64,000 nt of DNA from Streptomyces lanatus (GCF_014655715.1 NZ_BNBM01000012.1:186001-250000); one strand, 5' to 3'. Shown: positions 15,926 to 24,452, counted from the stretch's first letter. Numbers and translations are program-made. Notes: generated by a model not told the origin, from the letters alone.

Positions 15926-17299
15926 CTACAGCTTGGTCCACGCCTCCGCGAGCGTTCCGCGCAGGATCTGCTCGATCTCGTCGAAGGTCTCCTGGTTGGA
16001 GATCAGCGGCGGTGCGAGCTGGACGACCGGGTCTCCACGGTCATCGGCACGGCAGTACAGGCCGTTCTCGTACAGCTTCTTGGAGAGGAAGCCGTACAGA
16101 ACGCGCTCGGTCTCCTCGTCGTTGAAGGACTCCTTCGTGTGCTTGTCCTTCACCAGCTCGATGCCGTAGAAGAAGCCGTTGCCGCGGACGTCGCCGACGA
16201 TCGGAAGGTCGTACAGCTTCTCCAGGGTCCCGCGGAACGCGGCCTCGTTGTCGAGGACGTGCTGGTTGAGGCCCTCGCGCTCGAACAGGTCGAGGTTGGC
16301 GATGCCGACGGCCGCGGAGACCGGGTGGCCGCCGAAGGTGTAGCCGTGCAGGAAGGTGTTGTCGCCCTTGTAGAACGGCTCGGCCAGACGGTCGGAGATG
16401 ATGCAGGCGCCGATCGGGGAGTAGCCCGAGGTCATGCCCTTGGCGCAGGTGATCATGTCCGGGACGTAGCCGAACTTGTCGCAGGCGAAGGTGGTGCCCA
16501 GGCGGCCGAAGGCGCAGATGACCTCGTCCGACACCAGCAGCACGTCGTACTGGTCGCAGATCTCGCGGACCCGCTGGAAGTAGCCGGGCGGGGGCGGGAA
16601 GCAGCCGCCCGCGTTCTGCACCGGCTCCAGGAAGACCGCGGCGACGGTGTCCGGGCCCTCGAAGAGGATCTGCTGCTCGATCTGGTCGGCGGCCCAGCGG
16701 CCGAAGGCCTCCGGGTCGTCGCCGAAGAGCGGGGCGCGGTAGATGTTGGTGTTCGGGACCTTGTGCGCGCCCGGGACCAGCGGCTCGAAGGGGGCCTTCA
16801 GGCCCGGCAGGCCGGTGATGGACAGGGCGCCCTGCGGGGTGCCGTGGTAGGCCACCGCACGCGAGATCACCTTGTGCTTGGTGGGCTTGCCGACCAGCTT
16901 GAAGTACTGCTTGGCGAGCTTCCAGGCGGTCTCCACCGCCTCACCGCCGCCGGTGGTGAAGAAGACCTTGTTGAGGTCGCCCGGCGCCTCGTCGGCCAGC
17001 CGCTCCGCCAGCTCGACCGCCTTCGGGTGGGCGTAGGACCACACCGGGAAGAACGCCAGCTCCTGGGCCTGCTTGAAGGCGGTCTCGGCCAGCTCGACAC
17101 GGCCGTGGCCGGCCTGCACCACGAACAGGCCGGCGAGTCCGTCGAGGTAACGCTTGCCCTTGTCGTCGTAGATGTAGGTGCCCTCGCCCCGGACGATGGT
17201 CGGGACGGGCGCCTTCTCGTACGAGGACATGCGCGTGAAGTGCATCCACAGGTGGTCGTACGCGGTCCTGCTGAGGTCCTGAGGGGTGTTGGTGCTCAC
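15926..17299 (-). CDS. Class-III (omega) aminotransferase, probably polyamine/omega-amino acid:pyruvate
   Basis: A 457-residue PLP enzyme of the class-III family. The protein has FFTTGGGEAVETAWKLAKQYFK (cofactor phosphate region), VISRAVAYHGTPQGALS, the conserved acidic VLLVSDEVICAFGRLGTTFACDKFG, and the Schiff-base lysine in ITCAKGMTSGYSPIGA. Start is GTG, preceded by GAGGA about 10 nt upstream. It lies directly downstream of an AsnC regulator (19-nt gap) and divergent from an aldehyde dehydrogenase. Transamination of putrescine, cadaverine or beta-alanine would give the aldehyde used by that enzyme. The exact substrate is inferred from context. Confidence 0.85.
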   Translation of the reverse strand: MSTNTPQDLSRTAYDHLWMHFTRMSSYEKAPVPTIVRGEGTYIYDDKGKRYLDGLAGLFVVQAGHGRVELAETAFKQAQELAFFPVWSYAHPKAVELAERLADEAPGDLNKVFFTTGGGEAVETAWKLAKQYFKLVGKPTKHKVISRAVAYHGTPQGALSITGLPGLKAPFEPLVPGAHKVPNTNIYRAPLFGDDPEAFGRWAADQIEQQILFEGPDTVAAVFLEPVQNAGGCFPPPPGYFQRVREICDQYDVLLVSDEVICAFGRLGTTFACDKFGYVPDMITCAKGMTSGYSPIGACIISDRLAEPFYKGDNTFLHGYTFGGHPVSAAVGIANLDLFEREGLNQHVLDNEAAFRGTLEKLYDLPIVGDVRGNGFFYGIELVKDKHTKESFNDEETERVLYGFLSKKLYENGLYCRADDRGDPVVQLAPPLISNQETFDEIEQILRGTLAEAWTKL

Positions 17300-17330
17300 G
17301 GTTATCGGGTCCTCACGGTTATCGGGTTCC
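17296..17330 (-). repeat. 17/18-bp tandem duplication at the regulator-aminotransferase junction
   Basis: TCACGGTTATCGGGTCC (17296-17312) is followed directly by TCACGGTTATCGGGTTCC (17313-17330). The first copy contains the aminotransferase GTG start and the second the stop codon of the AsnC gene. On the minus strand the duplicated GTG opens a 4-codon reading frame whose TAA ends 2 nt before the real GTG. Confidence 0.8.
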
Positions 17331-17837
17331 CCACATGTAGGTCTGCTTCTTGAGCTTGAGGTAGACGAAACTCTCGGTCGAGCGCACTCCCGGGACGGCC
17401 CGGATGCGTTTGTTGATGACGTCCAGGAGGTGGTCGTCGTCCTCGCAGACGATCTCCACCATCAGGTCGAAGGACCCGGCGGTCATCACCACGTACTCGC
17501 ATTCGGACATGGCGGCCAGCGCGTCCGCCACGGACTCCACGTCGCCCTCCACGTTCACGCCGACCATCGCCTGCCGGCGGAAGCCCACGGTGAGCGGGTC
17601 CGTGACGGCGACGATCTGCATGACGCCCTGGTCGAGCAGCTTCTGGACGCGCTGGCGCACGGCCGCCTCGGACAGGCCGACGGCCTTGCCGATGGCGGCG
17701 TACGGCCGGCGGCCGTCCTCCTGAAGTTGTTCGATGATGGCGAGGGAGACGGCGTCCAGCGTGGGGCCGCCGCCGTTCCTGGACTCGCGGGAGTCCCTGT
17801 GCTCTGCGCTTCGACTGGCCACGACGTCACTGTGCAC
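17319..17837 (-). CDS. Lrp/AsnC-family transcriptional regulator
   Basis: A 172-residue regulator. A winged helix-turn-helix comes first: LDAVSLAIIEQLQEDGRRPYAAIGKAVGLSEAAVRQRVQKLLDQGVMQIVAV. It is followed by a RAM/ACT-like ligand-binding domain (RRQAMVGVNVEGDVESVADALAAM, then VVMTAGSFDLMVEIVCEDDDHLLDVI). Such proteins form octamers that sense amino acids. A GTG at 17837 is the likely start because the longer frame opens with TTG. Its position between the aminotransferase and the divergent dehydrogenase gene suggests that it controls both. Confidence 0.88.
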   Translation of the reverse strand: MHSDVVASRSAEHRDSRESRNGGGPTLDAVSLAIIEQLQEDGRRPYAAIGKAVGLSEAAVRQRVQKLLDQGVMQIVAVTDPLTVGFRRQAMVGVNVEGDVESVADALAAMSECEYVVMTAGSFDLMVEIVCEDDDHLLDVINKRIRAVPGVRSTESFVYLKLKKQTYMWGTR

Positions 17838-17897
17838 GACGTCTCGACAGTTCCGCAAGGCCGGGGCGATGAAATTCGTTGTTTACGTGACTGAGGG

Positions 17898-17912
17898 CTG
17901 CGGATTTCGCAG
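17898..17912. promoter_or_regulatory. Candidate operator in the AsnC/dehydrogenase intergenic region
   Basis: CTGCG-GATTT-CGCAG is a perfect 5-bp inverted repeat with a 5-nt spacer, situated 61 nt from the AsnC start and 21 nt upstream of the dehydrogenase -35. The spacing and AT-rich centre suit an Lrp/AsnC site. This is an inference from symmetry and place. Confidence 0.35.
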
Positions 17913-17932
17913 AAGTGGGGGGAGTGGGGGTG

Positions 17933-17960
17933 TTGAAAACGTGGGCCTGCCGATTAGGGT
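17933..17960 (+). promoter_or_regulatory. Likely promoter of the aldehyde dehydrogenase gene
   Basis: TTGAAA (17933-17938) and TAGGGT (17955-17960) are 16 nt apart, about 58 nt upstream of the GTG at 18018. Confidence 0.4.
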
Positions 17961-18017
17961 GGGTGTCTCAGAGAGTGGACAGCCAGAACCCTCAGAACAC
18001 CTGACAGGAGGCCGGCA

Positions 18018-19457
18018 GTGAGCACCGAGCTGCGTCGTCTGCGCAACTACATCGACGGTGAGTTCCGGGACGCCGCCGACGGACGGACCACCGAGGTGGT
18101 CAACCCCGCGACGGGCGAGGCGTACGCGACCGCGCCGCTGTCCGGGCAGGCGGACATCGACGCCGCGATGGAGGCCGCCGCACGCGCCTTCCCCGCCTGG
18201 CGTGACACGACCCCCGCCGAGCGCCAGAAGGCCCTGCTGAAGATCGCGGACGCGTTCGAGGAGCGGGCCGAGGAGCTCATCGCGGCCGAGGTGGAGAACA
18301 CGGGCAAGCCGATCGGGCTGACCCGCTCCGAGGAGATCCCGCCGATGGTCGACCAGATCCGCTTCTTCGCGGGCGCCGCGCGGATGCTGGAGGGCCGCTC
18401 GGCCGGTGAGTACATGGAGGGCCTGACCTCCATCGTGCGCCGTGAGCCGGTCGGCGTCTGCGCGCAGGTCGCGCCGTGGAACTACCCGATGATGATGGCC
18501 GTATGGAAGTTCGCCCCGGCGCTCGCTGCGGGCAACACGGTCGTCCTGAAGCCGTCGGACACCACCCCGGCCTCCACCGTCCTGATGGCCGAGATCATCG
18601 GCTCGATCGTGCCCAAGGGCGTCTTCAACGTCGTCACCGGCGACCGTGACACCGGCCGGCTGATGGTCGAGCACCCGACTCCGGCGATGGCCTCCATCAC
18701 CGGCTCCGTGCGGGCCGGCATGTCGGTCGCCGAGTCGGCGTCCAAGGATCTCAAGCGGGTCCACCTGGAGCTGGGCGGCAAGGCGCCGGTCGTCGTCTTC
18801 GAGGACACCGACATCGCCAAGGCCGTCGAGGACATCTCCGTCGCGGGCTTCTTCAACGCCGGTCAGGACTGTACGGCCGCCTGCCGCGTCCTCGTCCACG
18901 AGGCGATCCACGACGAGTTCGTCGCCGCGCTCGCCAAGGCCGCCGCCGACACCAAGACCGGGCAGCCGGACGACGAGGACGTGCTCTTCGGCCCGCTGAA
19001 CAACCCCAACCAGCTCAAGCAGGTCGAGGGCTTCATCGAGCGGCTGCCGGCGCACGCGCGCGTGGAGGCCGGTGGCAAGCGGGTCGGTGAGAAGGGGTAC
19101 TTCTTCGCGCCGACCGTCGTGTCCGGGCTGAAGCAGGACGACGAGATCATCCAGAAGGAGGTCTTCGGGCCGGTCATCACCGTGCAGTCCTTCTCGGACG
19201 AGTCCCAGGCCGTCGCGTGGGCGAACGGCGTGGAGTACGCGCTGGCGTCGTCCGTGTGGACCAAGGACCACGGGCGGGCGATGCGGATGTCGAAGGCGCT
19301 GGACTTCGGGTGCGTGTGGATCAACACGCACATTCCGTTGGTGGCTGAGATGCCGCACGGCGGGTTCAAGAAGTCCGGGTACGGCAAGGATCTGTCGGCG
19401 TACGGGTTCGATGACTACACGCGGATCAAGCATGTGATGACTTCGCTGGACGCGTAG
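18018..19457 (+). CDS. Aldehyde dehydrogenase, gamma-aminobutyraldehyde type
   Basis: A 479-residue NAD(P)-dependent aldehyde dehydrogenase. The cofactor-binding stretch is VAPWNYPMMMAVWKFAPALAAGNTVVLKPSD, the general-base Glu is in LELGGKAPVVVFEDTD, the catalytic Cys in FNAGQDCTAACRV, and the closing motif is EMPHGGFKKSGYGKDLSAYGFDDYTRIKHV. This resembles gamma-aminobutyraldehyde/betaine-aldehyde dehydrogenases. AGGAGG at 18005-18010 precedes the GTG. With the divergent aminotransferase it would turn 4-aminobutanal into GABA. A second such gene lies at 30019. Confidence 0.87.
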   Translation: MSTELRRLRNYIDGEFRDAADGRTTEVVNPATGEAYATAPLSGQADIDAAMEAAARAFPAWRDTTPAERQKALLKIADAFEERAEELIAAEVENTGKPIGLTRSEEIPPMVDQIRFFAGAARMLEGRSAGEYMEGLTSIVRREPVGVCAQVAPWNYPMMMAVWKFAPALAAGNTVVLKPSDTTPASTVLMAEIIGSIVPKGVFNVVTGDRDTGRLMVEHPTPAMASITGSVRAGMSVAESASKDLKRVHLELGGKAPVVVFEDTDIAKAVEDISVAGFFNAGQDCTAACRVLVHEAIHDEFVAALAKAAADTKTGQPDDEDVLFGPLNNPNQLKQVEGFIERLPAHARVEAGGKRVGEKGYFFAPTVVSGLKQDDEIIQKEVFGPVITVQSFSDESQAVAWANGVEYALASSVWTKDHGRAMRMSKALDFGCVWINTHIPLVAEMPHGGFKKSGYGKDLSAYGFDDYTRIKHVMTSLDA

Positions 19458-19471
19458 TTCTTTTGCCCGCG

Positions 19472-19508
19472 GGTGCGTGGGGGCTGGTCGCGCAGTGCCC
19501 CGCGCACC
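19472..19508 (+). repeat. Streptomyces-type interspersed palindrome, possible terminator
   Basis: GGTGCGTGGGG (19472-19482) pairs with CCCCGCGCACC (19498-19508) with one G-U. The loop reads GCTGGTCGCGCAGTG. From memory, the core GGGGCTGGTCGCGCAGT-CCCCGCGC recurs in intergenic regions of many streptomycetes. Here it follows the dehydrogenase stop by 14 nt and may end its transcript. Confidence 0.5.
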
Positions 19509-19604
19509 TGTACCCGGCGTGATCGACAGGGTGTCCGGTCGGGGCCCTTCTGCTCGACGGGGCGTCCATTGCCCGGCTGTTGGTCGCGACGGCATGCTGC
19601 GGCA

Positions 19605-20795
19605 ATGGCCCTCCCCGCGATGAACTCCCCGCTCACCCGCCGGAATCTGCTGCGCGCCCTCGGTGGGGGCGCGTTGGCCGGCGGGGTCGCCGGATGCGGT
19701 GTGCGGCCCGCGTACGTGTCGCCCGCCGACCGGGCCGCCACCGATGTCTCCAGCACCGACAAACGGCTGACCTGGGCCAACTGGCCGCTGTATATCGACA
19801 CGGACGACGAGGACGAGAGCCGGCGGCCGACGCTGGAGGGGTTCGAGGAGCGTACGGGGATCTCCGTCGACTATGTCGAGGAGATCAACGACAACGACGA
19901 GTTCTTCGGCAAGATCAGCCCCTCCCTGATGAACCATCAGCGCACCGGGCGCGATCTCATCGTCATCAGCGACTGGATGTGCGCCCGGTTCGTACGGCTG
20001 GGCTGGGTGCAGGAACTCAACCGCTCGCGCCAGCCGAACGTGACGAAGTACCTGGACCCGCTGCTGCGTTCACCGGCTTTCGACCCCGGCCGGAAGTTCA
20101 CCGTGCCGTGGCAGTCCGGCATCACCGGCATCGCCTACAACCGCCGTCGGCTGGGCCGGGAGATCCGCCGTGTCTCCGACCTGTGGGCGAGCGACCTGAA
20201 GGGCCGGGTGACCCTGCTCTCCGGTCTCGACGAGGCCTTCGCCCTCCTCATGCAGGGCAACGGCGTCGACATCACCCGCTGGACGGCGGACGACTTCCAC
20301 ACCGTCTGCGACCAGGTGGAGAAACAGGTCGGCCGGGGCCAGATCCGTCGCTTCACCGGCAACGACTACATCAAGGACCTCTCCAGCGGCGACGTCCTGG
20401 CCTGCCAGGCGTACTCCGGCGATGTCATCCAGCTCCAGGCGGACGACCCCGACATCCGCTTCGTCGTCCCCGAGGAGGGCGCCGAGCTCTGGTCGGAGTC
20501 CCTGATGGTCCCCAACCTCGCCCGCCACAAGACCAACGCCGAGCGGCTGATCGACTACTACTACGAGCCCGAGGTCGCCGCGGAGCTGGCGGCCTGGGTC
20601 AACTACGTCTGCCCCGTCCCCGCCGCCCGCGACGTCCTGGCCGCCGCCAAGGACAAGGAGACGGCCGCCCTCGCCGAGGACCCCCTGATCTTCCCGGACA
20701 CGGCGATGCGCGAACGGCTCGTCATCGCGCGGGACATCACGTCGGAGGAGCGGGTGGGGTTCGCGAAGCGGTGGAACGCGATCGCGGGGTTGTAA
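19605..20795 (+). CDS. Polyamine (spermidine/putrescine) ABC transporter substrate-binding lipoprotein
   Basis: A 396-residue PotD-like binding protein. The N-terminus holds a twin-arginine motif (TRRNLLRALGG) and a lipobox VAGC, so it should be Tat-exported and lipid-anchored. The mature chain opens LTWANWPLYIDTDDED and contains GISVDYVEEINDNDEFFGKI and RRFTGNDYIKDLSSGDVLACQAYSGD. These are typical PotD ligand-pocket segments. ATG 19620 is a possible alternative start. No permease or ATPase follows, so it may share the transporter encoded at 32882-35748. It resembles the binding protein at 31627. Confidence 0.85.
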   Translation: MALPAMNSPLTRRNLLRALGGGALAGGVAGCGVRPAYVSPADRAATDVSSTDKRLTWANWPLYIDTDDEDESRRPTLEGFEERTGISVDYVEEINDNDEFFGKISPSLMNHQRTGRDLIVISDWMCARFVRLGWVQELNRSRQPNVTKYLDPLLRSPAFDPGRKFTVPWQSGITGIAYNRRRLGREIRRVSDLWASDLKGRVTLLSGLDEAFALLMQGNGVDITRWTADDFHTVCDQVEKQVGRGQIRRFTGNDYIKDLSSGDVLACQAYSGDVIQLQADDPDIRFVVPEEGAELWSESLMVPNLARHKTNAERLIDYYYEPEVAAELAAWVNYVCPVPAARDVLAAAKDKETAALAEDPLIFPDTAMRERLVIARDITSEERVGFAKRWNAIAGL

Positions 20796-20974
20796 GGGCG
20801 TCGGCGGCGGGCCGCGGTCGGATGGCGGAGGTGTGGCTGCGGTGGGTGTCGTCGGCGGGTTCGGTACCGACCGCCCGGGCGACGTCGTCCCCCGCCCCGA
20901 GCGCCGGATCATCGGCCGGTCGTAGCGCCGTCAGAGCCCAGCCCTCGCTGAGCCCGCCCCCCACCACCGCTCCC

Positions 20975-22327
20975 TCACGCCCCAACCCCCCGACGATGCA
21001 CAGCCGTCCGCCCCACCATCGCCGCCAGTTTCCGCAGTCGCCGCCAGTCCAGTCGGGGTCCGCGCTGCGGGACGCCGGGGCGTTTGCGGGGGACTCGGAC
21101 GCGTAGGGCGCCGGGGAGGATGCGGCAGTGGACCGGGGCCGGTAGGACGTGGGCCTCGCCGTCGATGCCGGCCTCGATCTCCGGGCGGTCGGCGTCGATG
21201 ACGACGTCGGGTGCGGTGAGGATGGTGAGGCCGCTCGGCGCCGGATCGAGGAGCAGGGCCGCGGCCTCCGCCGCGCTGTCGACCCTGATGGCGAGGACCC
21301 CGAGCACGGCCGCGTCGAGGCGGTCGCGGCGGCCCATCCCGAAGGGGTCGCCCGTGCGATAGGGGTTGTTGCTGACCAGCACGGCGTGTGGGGCGTCCAG
21401 CGTCCGCCCCGCCGCCCGCGCCGTCAGTCGCGCGCCCTGCTGGCGGGTGAGCAGGTCGGGCAGCAGTTCCAGGCTGGTGCCGATCTTGTCGTCGCGGTAG
21501 GAGGGGCTCTGCACGATGGCCGCGTACGCCCCGAAGGACGCGTTGTTGACGAAGGGCCGGTCGCCCGCGTAGCCGAGGTCGACGCGCAGCTCGACGCCGT
21601 CGGTCAGTGCGTCGAGGCAGGTGGACGGGTCGTCGCGGTCGAGGCCGAGGTCCATGGCGAAGTGGTTGCGGGTGCCCGCGCTGATCACCAGGAACGGGAT
21701 GTCGTACGCCACCGCGATGGCCGCGACCAGCGCCTGCGTACCGTCACCGCCCGCGACGCCCAGCAGGTCGGCGCCGTCGGCCACGGCCTTGCGGGCCAGG
21801 GCGGTGACGTCCTCGTGCTGCTCGGGGTCGAGGAGGATGACCTGGGCGCCGAGCCGCTCGGCCTTCTCCTTGAGGGTGAAGCGGCCCACCTTCCCGCCGC
21901 CCGAGCGGGGATTCATGATCAGGTACGGCCGCCGGGGCGGCGCCGCCTTCCGGCCCCGCATCACCCGCACCCGCGGATGGCCCGTGCCCCGCAGCGCGTA
22001 CCGGCCGCTCCACACGGCCACCGTCCACAGCGCCACGGACGCGAGCAGCGCCCAGAACAGGGTGGCCGCGAACAGCGCCAGGACGGCGGCCGGTACGGCC
22101 ACGGCCACGACGCCCGCCGCCCAGCGCAGCGGTCCGCGCAAAGTCAGCGTCCACCACACGGCGACCGCGCTGAGTCCCAGGCCCGCCACGCCGGCCACCA
22201 GCAGCAGCACGCCGTAGACCCCGCCGTAGGCGAGCGGCGCGAGCACCGCGAGCCCCGCCGCCACCAGCGCCGTACGCGCCGCCCACCGCTGCCCCCGGTA
22301 GGCCCGCTCGCTCAGGTCCAGGCCCAT
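20975..22327 (-). CDS. Diacylglycerol-kinase-like lipid kinase with N-terminal membrane domain
   Basis: A 450-residue protein. The first ~140 residues carry about four hydrophobic helices. A DAGK catalytic domain follows: RPYLIMNPRSGGGKVGRFTLKEKAERLG, LGVAGGDGTQALVAAIA (the GGDGT nucleotide motif) and FLVISAGTRNHFAMDLGLDRDD. The C-terminal lipid-kinase half ends with DADRPEIEAGIDGEAHVL. It likely phosphorylates diacylglycerol or a related lipid at the membrane. GGGAGG lies just upstream of the ATG at 22327. An upstream frame extension overlaps the divergent promoter and is not supported. Confidence 0.82.
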   Translation of the reverse strand: MGLDLSERAYRGQRWAARTALVAAGLAVLAPLAYGGVYGVLLLVAGVAGLGLSAVAVWWTLTLRGPLRWAAGVVAVAVPAAVLALFAATLFWALLASVALWTVAVWSGRYALRGTGHPRVRVMRGRKAAPPRRPYLIMNPRSGGGKVGRFTLKEKAERLGAQVILLDPEQHEDVTALARKAVADGADLLGVAGGDGTQALVAAIAVAYDIPFLVISAGTRNHFAMDLGLDRDDPSTCLDALTDGVELRVDLGYAGDRPFVNNASFGAYAAIVQSPSYRDDKIGTSLELLPDLLTRQQGARLTARAAGRTLDAPHAVLVSNNPYRTGDPFGMGRRDRLDAAVLGVLAIRVDSAAEAAALLLDPAPSGLTILTAPDVVIDADRPEIEAGIDGEAHVLPAPVHCRILPGALRVRVPRKRPGVPQRGPRLDWRRLRKLAAMVGRTAVHRRGVGA

Positions 22328-22396
22328 GTGTCCTCCCTCGTCGGCGACATCGTAGGCCCACGTCGGCCATGAGGGCTCCTTCGAGGGCACCCACTT

Positions 22397-22425
22397 TTGA
22401 ACGCGTTCAACTCGCGGCGTACGCT
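22397..22425 (+). promoter_or_regulatory. Promoter for a leaderless mRNA overlapped by a 14-bp palindrome
   Basis: TTGAACGCGTTCAA at 22397-22410 is a perfect palindrome. Its first half doubles as a -35 (TTGAAC), followed after 17 nt by TACGCT (22420-22425). The ATG at 22432 lies where transcription should start, so the mRNA is probably leaderless. A dimeric repressor could bind the palindrome and block polymerase. Confidence 0.55.
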
Positions 22426-22431
22426 GCCCCC

Positions 22432-22959
22432 ATGAGCGACCCAACGAGTGACAGAGCCGCCCTGCTCAAGGGCATCCGCACATGGCTGGCCCTCTTCGTC
22501 GTCTGCCTGGTGCTCAGCGGCGCCACGGCCTTCCCCCTCGTCCATGAACTGCGCTGGACCGAGGACCTGTTGCGCGCCCTGTCCGTGCCGGACCACCTCC
22601 CCGCCCTGATGGAGTGGATCGCGCGCGTCCGGCACGGACTCGACACCGCCGACGCCGACCACCCCTTCCTCCTCTACGGCACCGACTGGCTGGCCTTCGC
22701 CCACCTCGTCATCGCGGTCGCCTTCTACGGCCCGTACCGCGACCCCGTCCGCAACATCTGGGTCGTCGAGTTCGGGATGATCGCCTGCGTCGGCATCATC
22801 CCGCTCGCCCTGATCTGCGGGCCGATCCGTGGCATCCCCTTCTGGTGGACGGTGATCGACATGTCGTTCGGCGTCTTCGGGGTGATCCCGCTGTATGTCG
22901 TGCGGAAGAAGATCAAGCGGCTGGAGGGGCTCGCGGCTCCCGCTCCCGTCAGCGGTTGA
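22432..22959 (+). CDS. Hypothetical membrane protein
   Basis: A 175-residue protein with four likely membrane helices: about 17-38 (TWLALFVVCLVLSGATAFPLV), 80-97 (WLAFAHLVIAVAFYGPY), 105-127 (WVVEFGMIACVGIIPLALICGPI) and 134-155 (WWTVIDMSFGVFGVIPLYVV), with a basic end. Conserved-looking motifs such as YGTDWLAFAHLVIA suggest an actinobacterial family, but I do not recognise a function. No Shine-Dalgarno stands before the ATG, which fits the leaderless promoter. Its last 11 bases overlap the end of the convergent serine hydrolase gene. Confidence 0.75.
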   Translation: MSDPTSDRAALLKGIRTWLALFVVCLVLSGATAFPLVHELRWTEDLLRALSVPDHLPALMEWIARVRHGLDTADADHPFLLYGTDWLAFAHLVIAVAFYGPYRDPVRNIWVVEFGMIACVGIIPLALICGPIRGIPFWWTVIDMSFGVFGVIPLYVVRKKIKRLEGLAAPAPVSG

Positions 22960-24100
22960 AGGCGGGGAAGGCGAAGCGTCGGGCGATGGCCTCGCCGTCG
23001 CCGCGGGCGTCGGTCGAGTTGACCGAGTAGACCACGGTGCGCGACAGATCGCGGGTGGCCGCGAGGACGGTGTGGTAGCCGGGCCGGGAACCCGTCTTGG
23101 CCCAGACCGTCCGGCCGTTCAGCTTGAACGGCGAGAAGGGTGCGCCCATCGTGGCACCGGGCACGTCCGGCACCGCGAACATCTCCGTCAGCTGCGGCTC
23201 GGGCACGACACGCCCCCGGAACACGCCGGTCAGCAGCCGTTCGAGGTCCGCGGTCGTCGAGATCATGTCTCCCGCCGCCCACCGGTCGGACATGTTCCAG
23301 TCGGTCACGTCGACCAGCTTGCCGTCGAGCCACTCGTAACCGCGGTTGTGCGGACCGTGGACCCGGGGGTCGGGGCCGTCGGGGAACGACGTGTGCCGCA
23401 TGCCGAGCGGCCGGAAGATCCGTACGGCCGCCTGGTGGGCGTAGGAGTCGCCGGTGACCTTCTCGATCAGCATGGCCAGCACCGTGTAGTGGATGTTGCC
23501 GTAGTCCTGCCGCTCGCCGGGCCGGGACGCGGGGCCCTTGGCGACCGACGCGGCGACGACCTCCTCCGGCGTCAGGGTCTCGAAGCGGTGCGGGTACATC
23601 TCCGCGGTGGTGTCGCCGAGGGACGCCCCCGGCTGAAGCCCGCTGGTGAAGTTCAGCAACTGCTGTACGGTGATGGGCTCGAAGGCGTCGGTCAGCAGGC
23701 CGGGCAGGTACCGCTGCACGGTCCCGTCGAGCGATATCCGCCCCTCGGCGGCCAGTTGCAGCGCGATCGCCGCCGTCACGACCTTCGTGGTCGAACCGGC
23801 CCGGAAGCGGGCGTCCTCCAGCGCCCGAGCCCCCGTTCTCATGTCCCGCACCCCGGCCGCCCCGTGCCAGCTCCCCTTGCCGCCCACGCGGATCAGCGCG
23901 GCCGTGGCGTCATGGTCCGGCAGGCCCGCGAGCGCGGCGCACAGGGCCTCGACGTCGGGGCCGTCGGGCGAGGCGGCCTCGATCGCCTCGGCGGAACAGG
24001 AGGAGGCGGGCCGCGCGGAGGCCGTTCCGGCCAGCGGCAGTGCGGTGAGGGCCAGGGCGAGGGCGGAAGTGAGGAGGGCGGGCAGGGGGCGTACGGGCAT
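22949..24100 (-). CDS. Secreted serine hydrolase (beta-lactamase/D-Ala-D-Ala carboxypeptidase family)
   Basis: A 383-residue protein with a signal peptide of about 30 residues ending at ASARPASS. The serine-hydrolase motifs are complete: STTK at about residue 103 in RAGSTTKVVTAA (SxxK), a tyrosine motif YGN in QDYGNIHYTVLAML, and KTG in VWAKTGSRPGYHTV. This is the class-C beta-lactamase-like fold used by DD-carboxypeptidases and esterases of streptomycetes. It likely acts outside the membrane on peptidoglycan stems or esters. The natural substrate cannot be told. Confidence 0.85.
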   Translation of the reverse strand: MPVRPLPALLTSALALALTALPLAGTASARPASSCSAEAIEAASPDGPDVEALCAALAGLPDHDATAALIRVGGKGSWHGAAGVRDMRTGARALEDARFRAGSTTKVVTAAIALQLAAEGRISLDGTVQRYLPGLLTDAFEPITVQQLLNFTSGLQPGASLGDTTAEMYPHRFETLTPEEVVAASVAKGPASRPGERQDYGNIHYTVLAMLIEKVTGDSYAHQAAVRIFRPLGMRHTSFPDGPDPRVHGPHNRGYEWLDGKLVDVTDWNMSDRWAAGDMISTTADLERLLTGVFRGRVVPEPQLTEMFAVPDVPGATMGAPFSPFKLNGRTVWAKTGSRPGYHTVLAATRDLSRTVVYSVNSTDARGDGEAIARRFAFPAFNR

Positions 24101-24452
24101 CAGCTGCTCCGGAGATGTGGGTGGAAGGTTCGTCCGTGATCAGCCTCGGGGTGGGACGGGTCCGACCGGATCGTCAGTGAGGAGGGCCCCCGACCCTGGA
24201 GAAGCCCGGAGCAAATGGCATACGGAACAAGGGAGTTGTGAGGGATCGCCCCTACGGGAGCCGCGGTCGAAAAAAGTGTTATCGCCGCCCCCTTCACCGC
24301 GTCTCCACTCGTATCCCCCCATCCCCCACACCCGGAGCCGCGCCCATGTCCCGCCCGTACCGGAAGCGGAATGTGACCTCCGACATAGCCAACTGTGCAG
24401 GTCGGGCCGAGAGTGTGCGTGCGGGCAGCGCATGAGCCGGGAGAGGACGTAC
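24101..24452. other. Divergent intergenic region without a gene
   Basis: About 350 bp separate the serine hydrolase start from the sigma-factor start. I see no believable small gene. A GGAAC element near 24225 resembles ECF -35 boxes, but no clear CGTC-type partner follows, so I do not call a promoter. A CGAAAAAAG tract at about 24268-24276 is the only AT-rich piece. Confidence 0.4.

Noticed and set aside
17883..19937. Long minus-strand open frame opposite the first aldehyde dehydrogenase
   Set aside because: It shows no domain motif, reads as the reverse of conserved ALDH codons, and has no ribosome site.
20796..20974. Gene in the gap after the first PotD gene
   Set aside because: The open frames here are extensions of neighbouring shadow frames with Arg/Pro-rich products and no ribosome site.
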